DNA of 6,508 nucleotides from Acidobacteriaceae bacterium. Its GTDB lineage: Bacteria; Acidobacteriota; Terriglobia; Terriglobales; Acidobacteriaceae. Positions 5,788-6,508 of the stretch are shown here, one piece after another (the stretch's first letter is position 1; every line of letters starts with the position of its first letter). The stretch lies in NCBI GenBank assembly GCA_027306745.1, contig DAHUZD010000205.1, positions 1 to 6,508 on the forward strand, given 5' to 3'. The notes under the pieces are model-generated. The model made no database searches, was not told the origin of the DNA, and saw only the letters and a list, made by a program, of their open reading frames with translations. The position numbers were made by a program, and so were the translations under genes.

Positions 5788-6508
5788 TTATCCGGCGACG
5801 GCCAGTTCCTCTTCCAATTGCTGCTTCTCCACCAGCCGCGCATAGTGTCCGCTCTGCGCGGCTAGTTCCTCATGGCTGCCGTATTCGGCGATGCGCCCAT
5901 CCACCAGCACGGCGATTTTATCCGCGTGGCGCACCGTGGAGATGCGATGCGAGATGAAGATGGTTGTGCGTCCACGCATCACGCCGGCCAGGCCCTGCAG
6001 TATGCGCTCCTCGGTGTACGTGTCCACGCTGGCCAGTGCATCGTCAAGAATCAGAATCGCCGGGTCACGCACCAGCGCACGCGCGATGGCCGTGCGCTGC
6101 TTTTGCCCGCCAGAAAGCGTAATGCCGCGCTCGCCGACCATCGTGGCAAAGCCATGCGGAAACTCCAGCACCTCGTCGCGGATGGATGCGATGCTGGCAG
6201 CCTCCAGAATCTCTTCATCCGTGGCCTGGGGACGCCCAAAGGCAATGTTTTCGCGGATCGTCTCACTGAAGAGGAAGGTTTCCTGCGGCACAAAACCAAT
6301 GGCCTGGCGCAAATCCTGGAGCCGGTAACTGCGCAGCGGACGCCCATCCAGCAGCACGCTGCCCGGCGCTGCATCCAGCAGCCGCGGTATCAGCCGCACC
6401 AGCGAGGTCTTGCCCGATCCGGTCGGCCCCACACTCGCCAGTGTGGAGCCAGCGGGGATTTTTAGATCGATGCCCTGAAGCACCGCGGGCTGGTCATCGC
6501 CATAGGCA
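5788..6508 (-). CDS. ABC exporter, C-terminal nucleotide-binding domain (runs off the right edge)
   Basis: The last 239 residues of an ABC transporter subunit are visible; the frame is open to the edge, so the start is outside. In visible numbering: A-loop Tyr Y2, Walker A GPTGSGKT (27-34), Q-loop Q75, X-loop GERG (125-128), signature LSGGQ (131-135), Walker B ILILD (151-155), D-loop SVD (160-162) and H-loop H187. This is the exporter type normally fused to a six-helix membrane domain, which would lie outside the window. The residue after Walker B is Asp (D156), not the usual catalytic Glu. Together with LDDALASVD and the tail KQQLEEEL, this resembles the MdlA/YheI/TM287 class, the half with a degenerate site in heterodimeric exporters. 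Substrate unknown. The gene converges on fliS, with 3 bp between stop codons and no visible terminator. It is unlikely to be flagellar. Confidence 0.92.
   Translation of the reverse strand, partial: AYGDDQPAVLQGIDLKIPAGSTLASVGPTGSGKTSLVRLIPRLLDAAPGSVLLDGRPLRSYRLQDLRQAIGFVPQETFLFSETIRENIAFGRPQATDEEILEAASIASIRDEVLEFPHGFATMVGERGITLSGGQKQRTAIARALVRDPAILILDDALASVDTYTEERILQGLAGVMRGRTTIFISHRISTVRHADKIAVLVDGRIAEYGSHEELAAQSGHYARLVEKQQLEEELAVAG

Overview
This window is a late flagellar gene cluster (motor, filament, cap and filament chaperone) followed by the end of an unrelated ABC exporter gene. GC content is moderately high. I infer an Acidobacteriota genome, most likely class Terriglobia. The reasons are the flbD-motA-motB gene order, the low-lysine Ser/Thr/Ala-rich flagellin and FliD, and an intergenic palindrome with GTCATTCTGAG and GAAGAATCC arms, which I recall as frequent in such genomes. 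No taxonomic marker is present, so this is a moderate-confidence inference.

Layout. On the minus strand, reading right to left from 1631, are flbD (1631-1281), motA (1222-452) and the N-terminal part of motB (452 to the left edge). They look like one operon, and motA and motB overlap by one base. A 312-bp divergent intergenic region (1632-1943) separates flbD from fliC and carries promoters in both directions. On the plus strand are fliC (1944-3131), a textbook intrinsic terminator (3154-3191), a 410-bp non-coding stretch (3192-3601) with a long palindromic repeat and a promoter, fliD (3602-5284), and a fliS reading frame (5308-5784) broken by an in-frame TAA. Convergent on the minus strand, with only 3 bp between the stop codons, is the C-terminal ATPase half of an ABC exporter (5788 to the right edge).

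How it works together. MotA and MotB form the proton-driven stator. FliC is the filament subunit, FliD caps the growing filament, and FliS escorts flagellin to the export gate. Three sites matching the flagellar sigma-28 (FliA) consensus, TAAAGTTT-N11-GCCGATAA, each with an exact 11-nt spacer and GCCGAT core, precede flbD, fliC and fliD. The fliD site also fixes the start codon at 3602 rather than 3548. A sigma-54-like -24/-12 element overlaps the fliC sigma-28 site.

I see no clearly novel multi-gene system. The points most worth a second look are the single nonsense codon in an otherwise intact fliS, the overlapping promoter elements of fliC, the GGA-rich fliC leader, the mosaic palindrome, an insert in FliD, the C-terminal extension of FlbD, and the non-canonical Walker B of the ABC protein.
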